A program made the translations under genes and the position numbers. 64,000 bases of DNA from Paludibacter sp. UBA6032. Lineage in GTDB: Bacteria > Bacteroidota > Bacteroidia > Bacteroidales > Paludibacteraceae. Positions 56,401 to 64,000 of this stretch are shown one piece after another. The notes under the pieces are model-generated. The model had not been told where the DNA came from and searched no databases. It saw only the letters and a list, made by a program, of their open reading frames with translations. Location: positions 136,693-200,692 of the forward strand of contig DIZI01000022.1 in assembly GCA_002427885.1 (NCBI GenBank), read 5' to 3'. Within the stretch, counting starts at the first letter, position 1; each line of letters begins with the position of its first letter.

Positions 56401-56962
56401 TCTGTTTAAATCTTTTTCAACTGTCCTGAATGCATCAGAAAACAAGCGTTTTAAAATAGCAGTAAACAGTTATGTTGAAAACTGGGAGAATGAATTTTCA
56501 CAGGAACGGGATATCCATCATTTGATAGGTGAACGAAATACTTTCCGCTATTTACCCTTGAAAAATATGGCTTTACGCGTTCATTCAAAAGATGATTTGT
56601 GTGAAATTTATATGATACTGGCTGCAGCCAATATTGTAAAAACGCCTGTTACAATAAGCATTAGTGACGACGATTTCAAACTGGAAGTGTTGAAAAACTC
56701 GGTAAATAAAGAAAGTACAATTATTGTTCAATCCGAACAGGAATTTCTAAACGATATGAATAAATATGAGCGGATTCGAACTTGTAACAATAATCTTTCT
56801 GAAGTTTTCATCCGTAGAGCTGCCGTTTTAGGCAAATATGTAGCTTCGGCAAAGCCACTGGTCGAAGGTCGGGTTGAACTGCTTCATTATGTCAAAGAAC
56901 AAAGTATCGCCTTTGAATATCACCGGTATGGTAGTATTACCGATGATATGAATGATCTGTAA
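53435..56962 (+). CDS. putA: Bifunctional proline dehydrogenase / L-glutamate gamma-semialdehyde dehydrogenase (PutA)
   Basis: Oxidises proline to glutamate in two coupled steps. The N-terminal half is the FAD-dependent PRODH barrel (RLVKGANLQMES, NLGKQIILYTPVV, VRRLDENTGVDNFLSY). The second half is the NAD-dependent aldehyde dehydrogenase with PPWNFPLAIPVGG, the general base E750 in SAETGGKNA and the nucleophile C784 in GQKCSACS. A C-terminal extension ending in EYHRYGSITDD resembles the conserved tail of long PutA proteins. There is no N-terminal ribbon-helix-helix, so it is not an autoregulator. Residues 470-482 (KSVVGSLESVARS) are encoded by a GGTAGT-type repeat inserted in the interdomain linker. 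1175 residues. Confidence 0.95.
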   Translation: MEKVSTTEVLHWAKDFLSKSEQEITGDELKEQKKYAILIQNPNDKTLLSKLLDESSQIHDNKILARRMKLLIERYGVPEFFSKSDNMMLRLFTSFGYLFDFIAVPLFKQRLRSDTSKVIINEKPSLLNHHLSERRKQHIGQNVNLLGEVVLGDGEANHRYSHYLEALKDSRINYISIKISGIYAQINPLNYAQNKADLCERLIRIYQQAIDFPYIDEQGKPESKFVNLDMEEYKDTELTIDVFKTVLSLPQFKNYSAGIVVQAYLPDAWNFQTELLQFAKERVAAGGVPLKMRLVKGANLQMESIISSLKGWENPVLGSKVEVDANYLHILDRALEPENAKVMRIGVASHNFFSIGYAYLLSKKNKVEEQVTFEMLEGMANHLPRVMRNLGKQIILYTPVVKNEHFLNAVSYLVRRLDENTGVDNFLSYSFNLKYDSKQWNFLQKQFIEAFELKDKIVAKPLRTQDRNKKSVVGSLESVARSFHNEPDTNFDLRQNRMWSETIRNQWKKTKSDAAYQIPIQIGDKELFSEKKFRYIDHSQSDEVCVCEASLSNLEQIKEIVSKADSDVSGWRKTTLEKRSRILLQVAENLNNNRGNLIGCMSAITGKTFLEGDVEVSEATDFCRYYPFTMKAFEELDTISYKPKGIILVIPPWNFPLAIPVGGVAAALSGGNTVILKPATVALPVAWEFAKCFWDAGVPKDGLQIVCTDGREPLNYLTAHSLIQHIILTGGTDTAYRLLENNPSCPLSAETGGKNAIILTASGDRDHAIQNIVTSAFSNAGQKCSACSLLLLEKEVYNDPDFKIKLTDAVKSIQTGGVWNGGNIVGPMITSENDKLLHAVNNLEEGEWWLVKPEFVDEKHFILKPSVKWGVKPESYTFKNELFAPLLGVVCIDNLEQGIQYVNGGEYGLTSGLQSLDENEQAIWKNSIEAGNLYINRGITGAIVNRQPFGGMKRSAFGGGIKAGGRNYVSCFVNITENPKLENAASENNLFKSFSTVLNASENKRFKIAVNSYVENWENEFSQERDIHHLIGERNTFRYLPLKNMALRVHSKDDLCEIYMILAAANIVKTPVTISISDDDFKLEVLKNSVNKESTIIVQSEQEFLNDMNKYERIRTCNNNLSEVFIRRAAVLGKYVASAKPLVEGRVELLHYVKEQSIAFEYHRYGSITDDMNDL
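54843..54881. repeat. GGTAGT-type repeat inside putA
   Basis: The stretch contains AGTCGGTAG twice, 21 bases apart (54843-54851, 54864-54872), with GTAGGTAGTT between. It matches the non-coding repeat at 40448-40486 in 25 of 39 bases without gaps. It is in frame and lies in the linker between the two catalytic domains. Confidence 0.55.
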
Positions 56963-57007
56963 TATATAATTTGATATTCGAGATTGTGTAAAAATAATTA
57001 GAATAGC

Positions 57008-57793
57008 ATGAAACATGTATTAATCACCGGAAGCACCCGTGGTATAGGATTTGGGCTTGCCAAACGATTTATTGAGGCTAATTTAAAAGTGACTGTTAAT
57101 GGAACGTCTCAATCAGGTGTTCAGATCGCAATTAAAGAACTTAAGGAGATCTACCCTACAGCAGTTGTACAAGGGTTTTCATGTGATGTAAGTAATTTTG
57201 AAGAAGTGGAATTACTTTGGGAAAATGCGATAAAAGAATTTGGTCCAATCGATGTCTGGATAAATAATGCCGGTATTGATCAGGCCCGGAAATATATCTG
57301 GGAAATGAATGCATCTGAAATAAGTCAAATTATCAACATCAATATTGCCGGGGTTATCAATGGTAGTTCAATTGCCTTTAGGAAAATGAAATCTCTGGAT
57401 GGAGGACAAATTTTCAATATGGAAGGTTTTGGAAGTGATGGTATGTTAATGAAGAAGATGACATTGTATGGAACCACGAAAAGGGCTGTGCGCTATTTTA
57501 CACAATCTCTGGCTAAAGAAGCTACTCAGACAAAAGTCTTAGTCGGTTCATTAAGTCCCGGAATGGTATTAACCGACATTCTTCTAAATTCATTAAAGTT
57601 CAATCCTGATGAAACAGAAAGTAATAAGCGTATTTTCAATATTCTAGCCGACAAGGTTGATACGGTTACTCCCTTTCTATGCAGAAAGATGCTTGCAAAC
57701 ACGAAAAACAATACCCATATCGCTTGGCTTACTAAAGGCAAAGTGATGGGACGCTTTATTCGTTCGGTTTTTATTAAGCGTAAAATATTTTAG
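57008..57793 (+). CDS. SDR family oxidoreductase, NYC1/NOL-like signature
   Basis: 261-residue cytoplasmic SDR, 45 bases after putA on the same strand. The cofactor motif TGSTRGIG (7-14), NNAG (86-89) and Y154-x3-K158 are intact. At the usual catalytic-serine position (139-140) the sequence is NMEGFGSDG instead of NISS; the nearest serine is S143. The string FNMEGFGSDG followed by YGTTKRAV resembles the chlorophyll(ide) b reductase (NYC1/NOL) branch of the SDR family, whose bacterial members have unknown substrates. The C-terminus is basic (GRFIRSVFIKRKIF). No substrate can be assigned; a link to proline breakdown is not evident. Confidence 0.82.
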   Translation: MKHVLITGSTRGIGFGLAKRFIEANLKVTVNGTSQSGVQIAIKELKEIYPTAVVQGFSCDVSNFEEVELLWENAIKEFGPIDVWINNAGIDQARKYIWEMNASEISQIININIAGVINGSSIAFRKMKSLDGGQIFNMEGFGSDGMLMKKMTLYGTTKRAVRYFTQSLAKEATQTKVLVGSLSPGMVLTDILLNSLKFNPDETESNKRIFNILADKVDTVTPFLCRKMLANTKNNTHIAWLTKGKVMGRFIRSVFIKRKIF

Positions 57794-57826
57794 GGAATAG
57801 AAGTAAGTTAGTTTACTCCATATTTT

Positions 57827-57855
57827 AAGGGGTGTCCAATAATTGGGCACCCCTT
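57827..57855 (+). terminator. Terminator-like hairpin after the SDR gene
   Basis: AAGGGGTGTCCAA (57827-57839) pairs with TTGGGCACCCCTT (57843-57855): 13 pairs including one G-T, three-base loop. The following ATTGTTTA is only moderately T-rich, but the stem is very strong. Confidence 0.75.
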
Positions 57856-58275
57856 ATTGTTTATCATGTAAAATGATTTTAATATTGAAAGTAACTGACG
57901 GTTTAACTTGTTTCAACCACTCTGGTTTCACTCCCAATCGTCATTAAACTTTAGTTGTCGTAAGTTTAAGCAATAAATGACGAAAATCAACTTTTCCTGT
58001 TTTTTTCGATTAAAGTAAAAATTATTTTAGAATATTGATTGTCATATATATTTTGTTGATTGCCATATATATAAAAGTCAAATGTAGTAAATATTACGAA
58101 TTTATTATTTTCCTGAAATTTATTATGGTAATACATTAATAATAATAATTTTCCGTTTCCACTTAAATTATTCAGTACACATACTATTTCAAGAAATCAG
58201 TATTCTACTAATATACTACAATTTAGGCATTAACACCTTGAAATGACAACGAATAAACAAAAAATAAATTTAATG
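57856..58275. other. Long AT-rich spacer with a tandem 21-bp-spaced repeat
   Basis: No gene is visible. TTGATTGTCATATATAT (58035-58051) and TTGATTGCCATATATAT (58056-58072) are direct repeats differing at one base and placed 21 bases apart, two helical turns. Such spacing is typical of paired operator sites. The rest is featureless. Confidence 0.5.
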
Positions 58276-58332
58276 TATATTTGCATTTTAACACTTATAT
58301 TCTTATAATTCAAAAAACTAATACTAATTTTG
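58276..58332 (+). promoter_or_regulatory. Candidate -7 boxes for the lipoprotein-OmpA gene pair
   Basis: TATATTTG (58276-58283) and TAATTTTG (58325-58332) both match TAnnTTTG. Neither has a clear TTTG at -33. They would give leaders of about 175 or 125 bases before the ATG at 58463. Confidence 0.35.
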
Positions 58333-58462
58333 TTTGATATTTATCTAAATGAACAAAACTTACAAATTTTACGTTCAAACATTAAATAAACAAAAATCTA
58401 TTTATATTCAATTAATTTCCCCCTTTAACAAAATAATTATAAACCTATAAAAATCAAAACAC

Positions 58463-61330
58463 ATGGTTACCTTTAAAAAAATGAGAATTTATATAATTCT
58501 AGTTTTAGTTTTTGGAGTAGCTTTTTCAAGTTGCACAACAGATGAATATGATTTATCCAAAGGTCTGAATACTGACATGACGATCGGGGGTGATTCATTA
58601 ACCATTCCAATCGGAAAAACTGATTCGATCTTTTTAGGAAAATTGATAAGTGGACAAAACCTGAGCATTCTTAAGAAATCGGCTGACAGCACTTATTCAA
58701 TAACAATGGGTGACTCTCTTCATGTTGCATTGGATGCCATTAGCCCCGTTTCATTTTCAATAGCCGATATAACCATTCCGAAGATTAGCACGAGTTTTAG
58801 CTCGGTGACTTTCCCATCCTTTCAATTTAATCCAATTTCTTTAAGTTCGGATTTACCTATTCCTGATCTGACAATCGCAAATAAAACTGTCAGTTCCATT
58901 CATACTGATTTTGATATTGCAAATACATTAACCATTCCTATAAATCCCGGACCCGTGAGTTTTAGTACCGGTAATTTAACCTATAGCAGTGGTGTTAAAC
59001 ACATCGCACAAAGTATGGATTTAATTGGTTTGCCAACAGTACTTAAAAGTATTAATGAAATCCAGTTTGCAAGCAGTAGTGTTACATTAACTTTTAATAA
59101 ATCAAAAATTAATTCCATTGGATTTGACTCGCAAACAGATAAAATTACTAGTTTTAATATAACATTTCCATTAAATGTAACTTTAACTTCTCCGAGCGGA
59201 ACTGGAACAGCAATCTCAAGTGACGGTCATACTTTTACTATTACAAATGCGCAATTAAGCTCTACAAGTGGAATTTATACTGCTAGTTTTGTTATACAAA
59301 AATTAGCACCTCCGGCTTTTGATGTTAATCATGAGCTTCATTACTCGAGCGATGTAACATATAGTATAGACTATACATTTAATGGTACAATTAATAATAT
59401 TTCAACAAAAAACTATACATATCCAAAAACGCTTGACTTAGGTATCAATGTTAAATTGGATGCTGACCCAACAATTGACAATATGTCTATTTCTACAAAC
59501 ACATTTGATGTCGCAGTAAATAGTGGTAAAAACCTGATAAATAAGACTGTATCAAATATACCTGATGCTATATCAAAAGTAACCTCATTAACTTTTACAA
59601 ATGGTGCTGAACTTGTATTAGACATTACTGATCCAAATGTTAGTCCTTTTCTTTTTTCAAATGGAAATTGTATTTTAAATTTACCAAGATCAATTGTATT
59701 CAAACCATTTAGCGGATTAGATCTTTCAACTAATACACTTACAATTCCATATAATAATTTATTCGGAAATAAAACAATTGGTATTTCAGGTATTACACTG
59801 AATAAGACTGTAACAGGAAATTCAATAAGTATTTCTGACAGCTTAAAGTACAGCGTAGCTAATCTGAAAATAGGTGATGCTACGTCTGACTTGTACACGC
59901 TTCAGGCTATTCAAGGGAAAAAATTAAATATTACGGCCAATATCAATAATCTGAATATTCAAGATGCTTCGATTGAAACAAACAGTATTTCACTTCCAAT
60001 TCCAAATCAAACGACCAATATTGATATAAGTCAATTTGTTTCCAATGATTTAAAGAAAATCTATTCTGTAGCATTAAGAACCCCTACGACTCTTACTTTT
60101 GGAATTAATATCAGCAATTTACCAACCAACATTGATTCAATATTCTTCGATAACTATACGATTAAACTACCAGGCATGTTGAAATTTAAAGCCGGAGATG
60201 TTAACAGTAACAATGAAGTTGTTTTAAATCGCGGATTTAAAGTGAGTCAGGGATTCACAAAGACGTTGACATTAGAAAGTTTCGATTTTGGAACTAATGG
60301 TATTGCTCTTACAAATGGAATTTTCACTTTACATGAAGGAGTTAGCATGTCAGGTGGGGCACATATTAAAGGAACAAATCTGAAATCAAGTGATATCGGT
60401 TCTGTAGATGTTCAACCAACTATTGCTATTGGAACAATGGCTATATCTGTAATTCAGGGGGTAATTGCTACGGTTATTAAACCAATTTCTGAACCCATCA
60501 AGTTGGATCTTCCGGCTATGCTGAAAGATGCAAACAATAATCTGGACATTAAAAACCCAATAATTACTCTTGAAATTGGAAACACAATGGGAATTCCAAT
60601 TGATATTGCTTTAAATCTTGTACCAAAAAGTAAAGGTGTTGCAATTCCAAATGCGACTATATCTACAACATTGCATATAGCTGCTGCTACAGTTTTAGGT
60701 CAATCAACCTGGAGTAAATTCCGTTTATCTGCATTATCAACTGGAATTATAGACGATCACGAGAATATTGAAATCGCAAATTTGCCAAATCTCTTAAAGA
60801 CAGTACCGGATAGTATTGAAATAAATGCAGTACCAACTATTACAGGTGACAGACAAATTGTAGATTTATATTCGCCAAAAAATCAGTTGGATATAAAATA
60901 TAATGTTACTATTCCATTAGATTTTGGAGCTGATTTCAAGATTCAGTTTAATGACACTATTTCCGGTTTACAAAGTTCATTGAAAAGCATTTTAGATCTA
61001 ACGCGTGATTTTAGTATTCAGGCCATCGTAAAAAGTACGATTCCTATGAATCTTAATTTTGGTTTGACACCATTAGACACCAATGGTCAGGTAATTACCG
61101 GTGTAGAAATTGCTGCAGACACTATCAAATATGATAATACAACACCAATCAACTTTGGATTAAGAGAAACTGTTCCGGGAGCATTGGATAATCTGGATAA
61201 ATTCATAATTAAAATTGGTGCAAATAAAAATGTCGGATTAGCATTGCTTCCAATAAAAGCAGATCAATATCTGATTGTGGAGTTAAAAGCGAAACTGCCT
61301 AACGGAATTACAATTAAACCAAAGAAATAA
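58463..61330 (+). CDS. Large predicted outer-membrane lipoprotein of unknown function
   Basis: 955 residues; I do not recognise a characterised family. The signal peptide ends in a lipobox cysteine (VFGVAFSSC, residue 24). An internal ATG at 58481 would give an equally good, shorter signal. After the cysteine comes TTDEYDLSKGLNTDMTIGGD, a beginning I associate with uncharacterised Bacteroidota lipoproteins. The rest is rich in Ser, Thr, Asn and Ile with regular alternating hydrophobic residues, suggesting repeated beta-sandwich domains; no catalytic motif or cysteine cluster is seen. It is followed by a strong hairpin and then the OmpA gene, 106 bases downstream, so the two may act together in the outer membrane. 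Confidence 0.75.
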   Translation: MVTFKKMRIYIILVLVFGVAFSSCTTDEYDLSKGLNTDMTIGGDSLTIPIGKTDSIFLGKLISGQNLSILKKSADSTYSITMGDSLHVALDAISPVSFSIADITIPKISTSFSSVTFPSFQFNPISLSSDLPIPDLTIANKTVSSIHTDFDIANTLTIPINPGPVSFSTGNLTYSSGVKHIAQSMDLIGLPTVLKSINEIQFASSSVTLTFNKSKINSIGFDSQTDKITSFNITFPLNVTLTSPSGTGTAISSDGHTFTITNAQLSSTSGIYTASFVIQKLAPPAFDVNHELHYSSDVTYSIDYTFNGTINNISTKNYTYPKTLDLGINVKLDADPTIDNMSISTNTFDVAVNSGKNLINKTVSNIPDAISKVTSLTFTNGAELVLDITDPNVSPFLFSNGNCILNLPRSIVFKPFSGLDLSTNTLTIPYNNLFGNKTIGISGITLNKTVTGNSISISDSLKYSVANLKIGDATSDLYTLQAIQGKKLNITANINNLNIQDASIETNSISLPIPNQTTNIDISQFVSNDLKKIYSVALRTPTTLTFGINISNLPTNIDSIFFDNYTIKLPGMLKFKAGDVNSNNEVVLNRGFKVSQGFTKTLTLESFDFGTNGIALTNGIFTLHEGVSMSGGAHIKGTNLKSSDIGSVDVQPTIAIGTMAISVIQGVIATVIKPISEPIKLDLPAMLKDANNNLDIKNPIITLEIGNTMGIPIDIALNLVPKSKGVAIPNATISTTLHIAAATVLGQSTWSKFRLSALSTGIIDDHENIEIANLPNLLKTVPDSIEINAVPTITGDRQIVDLYSPKNQLDIKYNVTIPLDFGADFKIQFNDTISGLQSSLKSILDLTRDFSIQAIVKSTIPMNLNFGLTPLDTNGQVITGVEIAADTIKYDNTTPINFGLRETVPGALDNLDKFIIKIGANKNVGLALLPIKADQYLIVELKAKLPNGITIKPKK

Positions 61331-61333
61331 ATT

Positions 61334-61369
61334 TTATTATTCCTGTATTTCAAAATACAGGAATAATAA
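61334..61369 (+). other. Strong intergenic hairpin between the lipoprotein and OmpA genes
   Basis: TTATTATTCCTGTATT (61334-61349) pairs perfectly with AATACAGGAATAATAA (61354-61369) around the loop TCAA: 16 consecutive base pairs. No T-run follows. It may terminate part of the transcripts or protect or process the mRNA between the two genes. Confidence 0.7.
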
Positions 61370-61436
61370 GAATCTTATTTACAAACCAATAAAGAGATTA
61401 ATAAGAATTAGTTATATTATTAACAAAAGATAATCT

Positions 61437-63971
61437 ATGAAAAGAGCGATTATTTCATTAGCGATATTAACAGCTTCGGTTCTGAGTGTATCATCACAAA
61501 ATGTACATTCCACCTACTTTTTGGATGAATGGAGTCAAAGACATACACTGAACGCATCATTTGCCCCAGAATATGGATATTTTAGCTTACCGGTTTTAGG
61601 TGGTATTCAAATAGGAATTAAAACCAGCGTGGGAATGTCAAATTTTATATTTCCGGTCGATCCATCAAATCCCATGTATTCGCAGTATAAGTTTACAACA
61701 TTTTTAAATTCGAGTGTTGATGCGAATACTTTTCTGAACACTTTACCTTCGAACGTTTCCATTAACCAAAACATGCAGTTGAATTTACTTTCCTTTGGAT
61801 TTTACACAGCACAAAAAAGCTTTTGGTCGTTCGATATCTACATGAAGGAAAATCTGGATGTAAATTTACCGTATGATTTTTTCAAGTTTGCTAAATTGGG
61901 GATGGCAAGTTCAAACAGTGTGTATGATTTTAAAAATCTGAGCGTTGAACAAACCAATATGATTCAGGCTTCGTTGGGATATTCCCGGGATATACTTTCA
62001 AATCTTAGAGTAGGTTTAAATGCAAAGTTATTGGTTGGTCTCTCAAAAGTAAAAATAAATTATACCAAGTTTGATGTTTTGTTATCTGACACAAGTTATA
62101 ACATTGCTGCAATTGGAGAATCATACATTATGTCCAATCAATTAAGAATGGAAAAAGATGTAGACAATTATTATGATTTTTCAAAACCAGCCTTTAATAC
62201 TTCGAACTTACAACCATCAGGATTAGGTGCTGCATTTGATTTTGGTGTTACCTATAAACCTATTAAACACTTAACATTAGCTGCTTCCGTAAATGATATC
62301 GGTATTATGAAGTGGAATGCCAGTTCTATTCAGAAAGGTATTGCAACAAGCAACGTGAACTTTTCAGGGTTTTCCAACATTGGAATTGATAGTTTAGGTA
62401 TTGATGGTCAGCTGAAACAACTACAAACCGATGCCACTAACTTAATCAAGTTTAAAGAAACTACAAACTCACAGGATATTATTGATAATTTACCTTATAC
62501 TATCAATGCTTCTGCCGAATTAAGTGCATTTGCAAGTGATAAACATGATATTCGGTTGGGAATGCTTTATCAGAGCTATAATTCCGGCTTAATTCATAAT
62601 AACCAATTAATTGGAGCACTTACTTTAAAACCGCTTTCCTGGATAACTTTTTCCGGTACATATGATATTTTAAACAAAGATTTCAATCGTTATGGACTAG
62701 GAATTAGTTTTTCTCCCAAATGGATAAATTTATACATTGCTTCGGATTATATTACACCAAAACTGAACAAACAGTTTCTGCCAATTGATAAAGTAAATTT
62801 AAACATCACATTAGGAGGAAGTTTTGTACTTGGAAAACCAAAAGATTCCGATCATGATGGTGTGGTTGATCGTTTGGACAAATGTCCCGAAACTCCTTTA
62901 AAAATATTGGTTGACAAAAAAGGTTGTCCGATTGATACAGATGGTGACGGCGTTCCCGATTATCTCGACACCTGTCCAAATACTCCGAAAGCAGCATTTG
63001 GAATGGTTGGTACCAACGGCTGTCCTTTGGATTCTGATGGTGATGGAGTGCCTGATTATTTAGATAAATGTCCTGATACCCCTGAAGCATCAAAGACTTT
63101 GGTTGATTCAGTTGGTTGTTCACTTGATTCCGATAAAGATGGAGTCCCTGATTATCTGGATAAATGTCCCGATTCTCCGGCAGGAATACAAGTCGATTCG
63201 GTTGGTTGTTCATCCGATTTAGATAAAGATGGAGTTCCTGATTATCTGGACCTTTGCCCCGATACTCCTGTACTTGCCCGTGGCTTGGTTGATAAAAACG
63301 GTTGTCCGCTTGATTCAGATGGTGATGGCGTATATGATTACCTCGATTTATGTCCAAATACCCCTGCTGAAGCCCGTGGATTTGTTGATAAAAATGGTTG
63401 CCTGTTAGATACAGATGATGATGGTGTTCCGGATTATCTTGATAAATGCCCAAATACGCCGATAGAAGCTCGCGGAATGATTGACGAAAATGGCTGCCCA
63501 CGAGATACTGATGGAGATAGTATTGCAGATTATTTGGATAATTGTCCGAAAATTCCGGGTACTGTAACCAATAAAGGTTGCCCTGAAATAAAAAGCGAAG
63601 TGAAAACATTATTCAAGAAAGCACTTCAGGGAATTCAATTTGAATCAGGGAAGACAGTTATTAAGAAAACTTCTTACAGCATTTTGGATCAGATTGCAAA
63701 AGTACTCGTTGACAATCCAACTTATATAGTTGACATACAGGGTTACACTGATAACGTTGGCAAACCTGAAACAAATTTAGTCACTTCCGAAAAACGCGCT
63801 TCCGCAGTCAGGGATTATCTGATTGGAAAAGGAGTGAATGCAGAACGAATGACTTCGCATGGTTTTGGAGATACAAAACCGGTAGCATCGAATAAAACCA
63901 CTAAGGGACGAGCTACTAACAGAAGGGTAGAATTTGTAGTAACATTTGAGGAAACTGCTCCTGTAAAATAG
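61437..63971 (+). CDS. OmpA-family outer-membrane protein with eight thrombospondin type 3 repeats
   Basis: 844 residues with signal peptide (ending LSVSSQ). Residues about 20-465 form a beta-barrel-like part resembling DUF5723/PorV-type barrels (SYSRDILSNLRVGLNAKLL-like strands, FNRYGLGISFSPKWINLYIASDY). Residues about 469-717 hold eight calcium-binding TSP3 repeats (DSDGDGVPDYLDKCPDTP pattern), each with the D-x-D-x-DG loop and paired cysteines. Residues about 720-844 are an OmpA domain with DIQGYTDNVGKPETN and GRATNRRVEFVV, which should bind peptidoglycan. It probably anchors an outer-membrane assembly to the wall, perhaps with the preceding lipoprotein. The stop is 29 bases before the window end. 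Confidence 0.9.
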   Translation: MKRAIISLAILTASVLSVSSQNVHSTYFLDEWSQRHTLNASFAPEYGYFSLPVLGGIQIGIKTSVGMSNFIFPVDPSNPMYSQYKFTTFLNSSVDANTFLNTLPSNVSINQNMQLNLLSFGFYTAQKSFWSFDIYMKENLDVNLPYDFFKFAKLGMASSNSVYDFKNLSVEQTNMIQASLGYSRDILSNLRVGLNAKLLVGLSKVKINYTKFDVLLSDTSYNIAAIGESYIMSNQLRMEKDVDNYYDFSKPAFNTSNLQPSGLGAAFDFGVTYKPIKHLTLAASVNDIGIMKWNASSIQKGIATSNVNFSGFSNIGIDSLGIDGQLKQLQTDATNLIKFKETTNSQDIIDNLPYTINASAELSAFASDKHDIRLGMLYQSYNSGLIHNNQLIGALTLKPLSWITFSGTYDILNKDFNRYGLGISFSPKWINLYIASDYITPKLNKQFLPIDKVNLNITLGGSFVLGKPKDSDHDGVVDRLDKCPETPLKILVDKKGCPIDTDGDGVPDYLDTCPNTPKAAFGMVGTNGCPLDSDGDGVPDYLDKCPDTPEASKTLVDSVGCSLDSDKDGVPDYLDKCPDSPAGIQVDSVGCSSDLDKDGVPDYLDLCPDTPVLARGLVDKNGCPLDSDGDGVYDYLDLCPNTPAEARGFVDKNGCLLDTDDDGVPDYLDKCPNTPIEARGMIDENGCPRDTDGDSIADYLDNCPKIPGTVTNKGCPEIKSEVKTLFKKALQGIQFESGKTVIKKTSYSILDQIAKVLVDNPTYIVDIQGYTDNVGKPETNLVTSEKRASAVRDYLIGKGVNAERMTSHGFGDTKPVASNKTTKGRATNRRVEFVVTFEETAPVK

Positions 63972-64000
63972 GAAATGATTGAAATAAAGAAAGGGAATTG

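Noticed and set aside
62841..63590. CRISPR-like periodic repetition
   Set aside because: The periodicity of about 90 bases is the TSP3 protein repeat; units diverge at codon third positions and are in frame, with no constant repeat or spacers.
62806..63609. 267-residue open frame on the minus strand opposite the TSP3 repeats
   Set aside because: It is a by-product of the repetitive DSDGDGVPD coding sequence; its translation is Asn/Gln/His-rich low complexity with no start context, and the plus-strand protein is clearly real.

Overview
The window is chromosomal DNA from a member of the Bacteroidota, most likely order Bacteroidales. The pointers are a SusC/SusD pair, the type IX secretion (T9SS) translocon gene sprA next to ruvA, T9SS C-terminal sorting domains, AT-rich spacers, and promoter-like sequences fitting the Bacteroides -7 consensus TAnnTTTG. 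The genus cannot be fixed from the sequence. No tRNA, rRNA, CRISPR array, transposase or phage gene was seen.

Layout. 205-6129: housekeeping genes (LptF/LptG-type permease, ribBA, an SDR, a DUF349 protein). 6597-39211: a large one-strand polysaccharide utilisation locus (PUL). It starts with a T9SS-exported protein carrying a duplicated module, followed by susC, susD, two IPT/TIG surface glycan-binding lipoproteins, GH26, an SGNH esterase, a second GH26, GH3, a GH5-GH26 double enzyme, GH44, GH2, GH130, GH27, a GPH-type sugar transporter, GH94, cellobiose 2-epimerase, GH5 and an AraC regulator. 39282-51628: minus-strand genes dnaJ, grpE, dsbD, sprA and ruvA. 52037-52774: an isolated glycosyltransferase. 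53435-57793: putA and an SDR. 58463-63971: a large lipoprotein and an OmpA protein with eight thrombospondin type 3 repeats.

How the PUL probably works. Family assignments point to (acetylated, galactosylated) glucomannan or galactoglucomannan. Surface GH26, GH5 and GH44 enzymes would cut mannan and glucan backbones. The esterase, GH27 and GH2 would remove acetyl and galactosyl groups. SusCD would import oligosaccharides, and GH3 and mannanases would trim them in the periplasm. The GPH transporter would then pass disaccharides to the cytoplasm. There mannobiose would be epimerised to mannosyl-glucose and phosphorolysed by GH130, while cellobiose would be phosphorolysed by GH94, so both sugars are recovered partly as sugar 1-phosphates. 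The substrate is inferred from gene content and was not tested.

Most notable non-coding observations: (1) a 66-bp promoter block shared by the T9SS protein gene and susC with identical spacing to the -7 box; (2) a palindromic repeat that forms part of the signal peptide of the GH5-GH26 enzyme; (3) a related GGTAGT-type repeat lying in frame inside putA and between grpE and dnaJ; (4) two interleaved perfect inverted repeats upstream of grpE with the topology of a pseudoknot or a two-state RNA switch.
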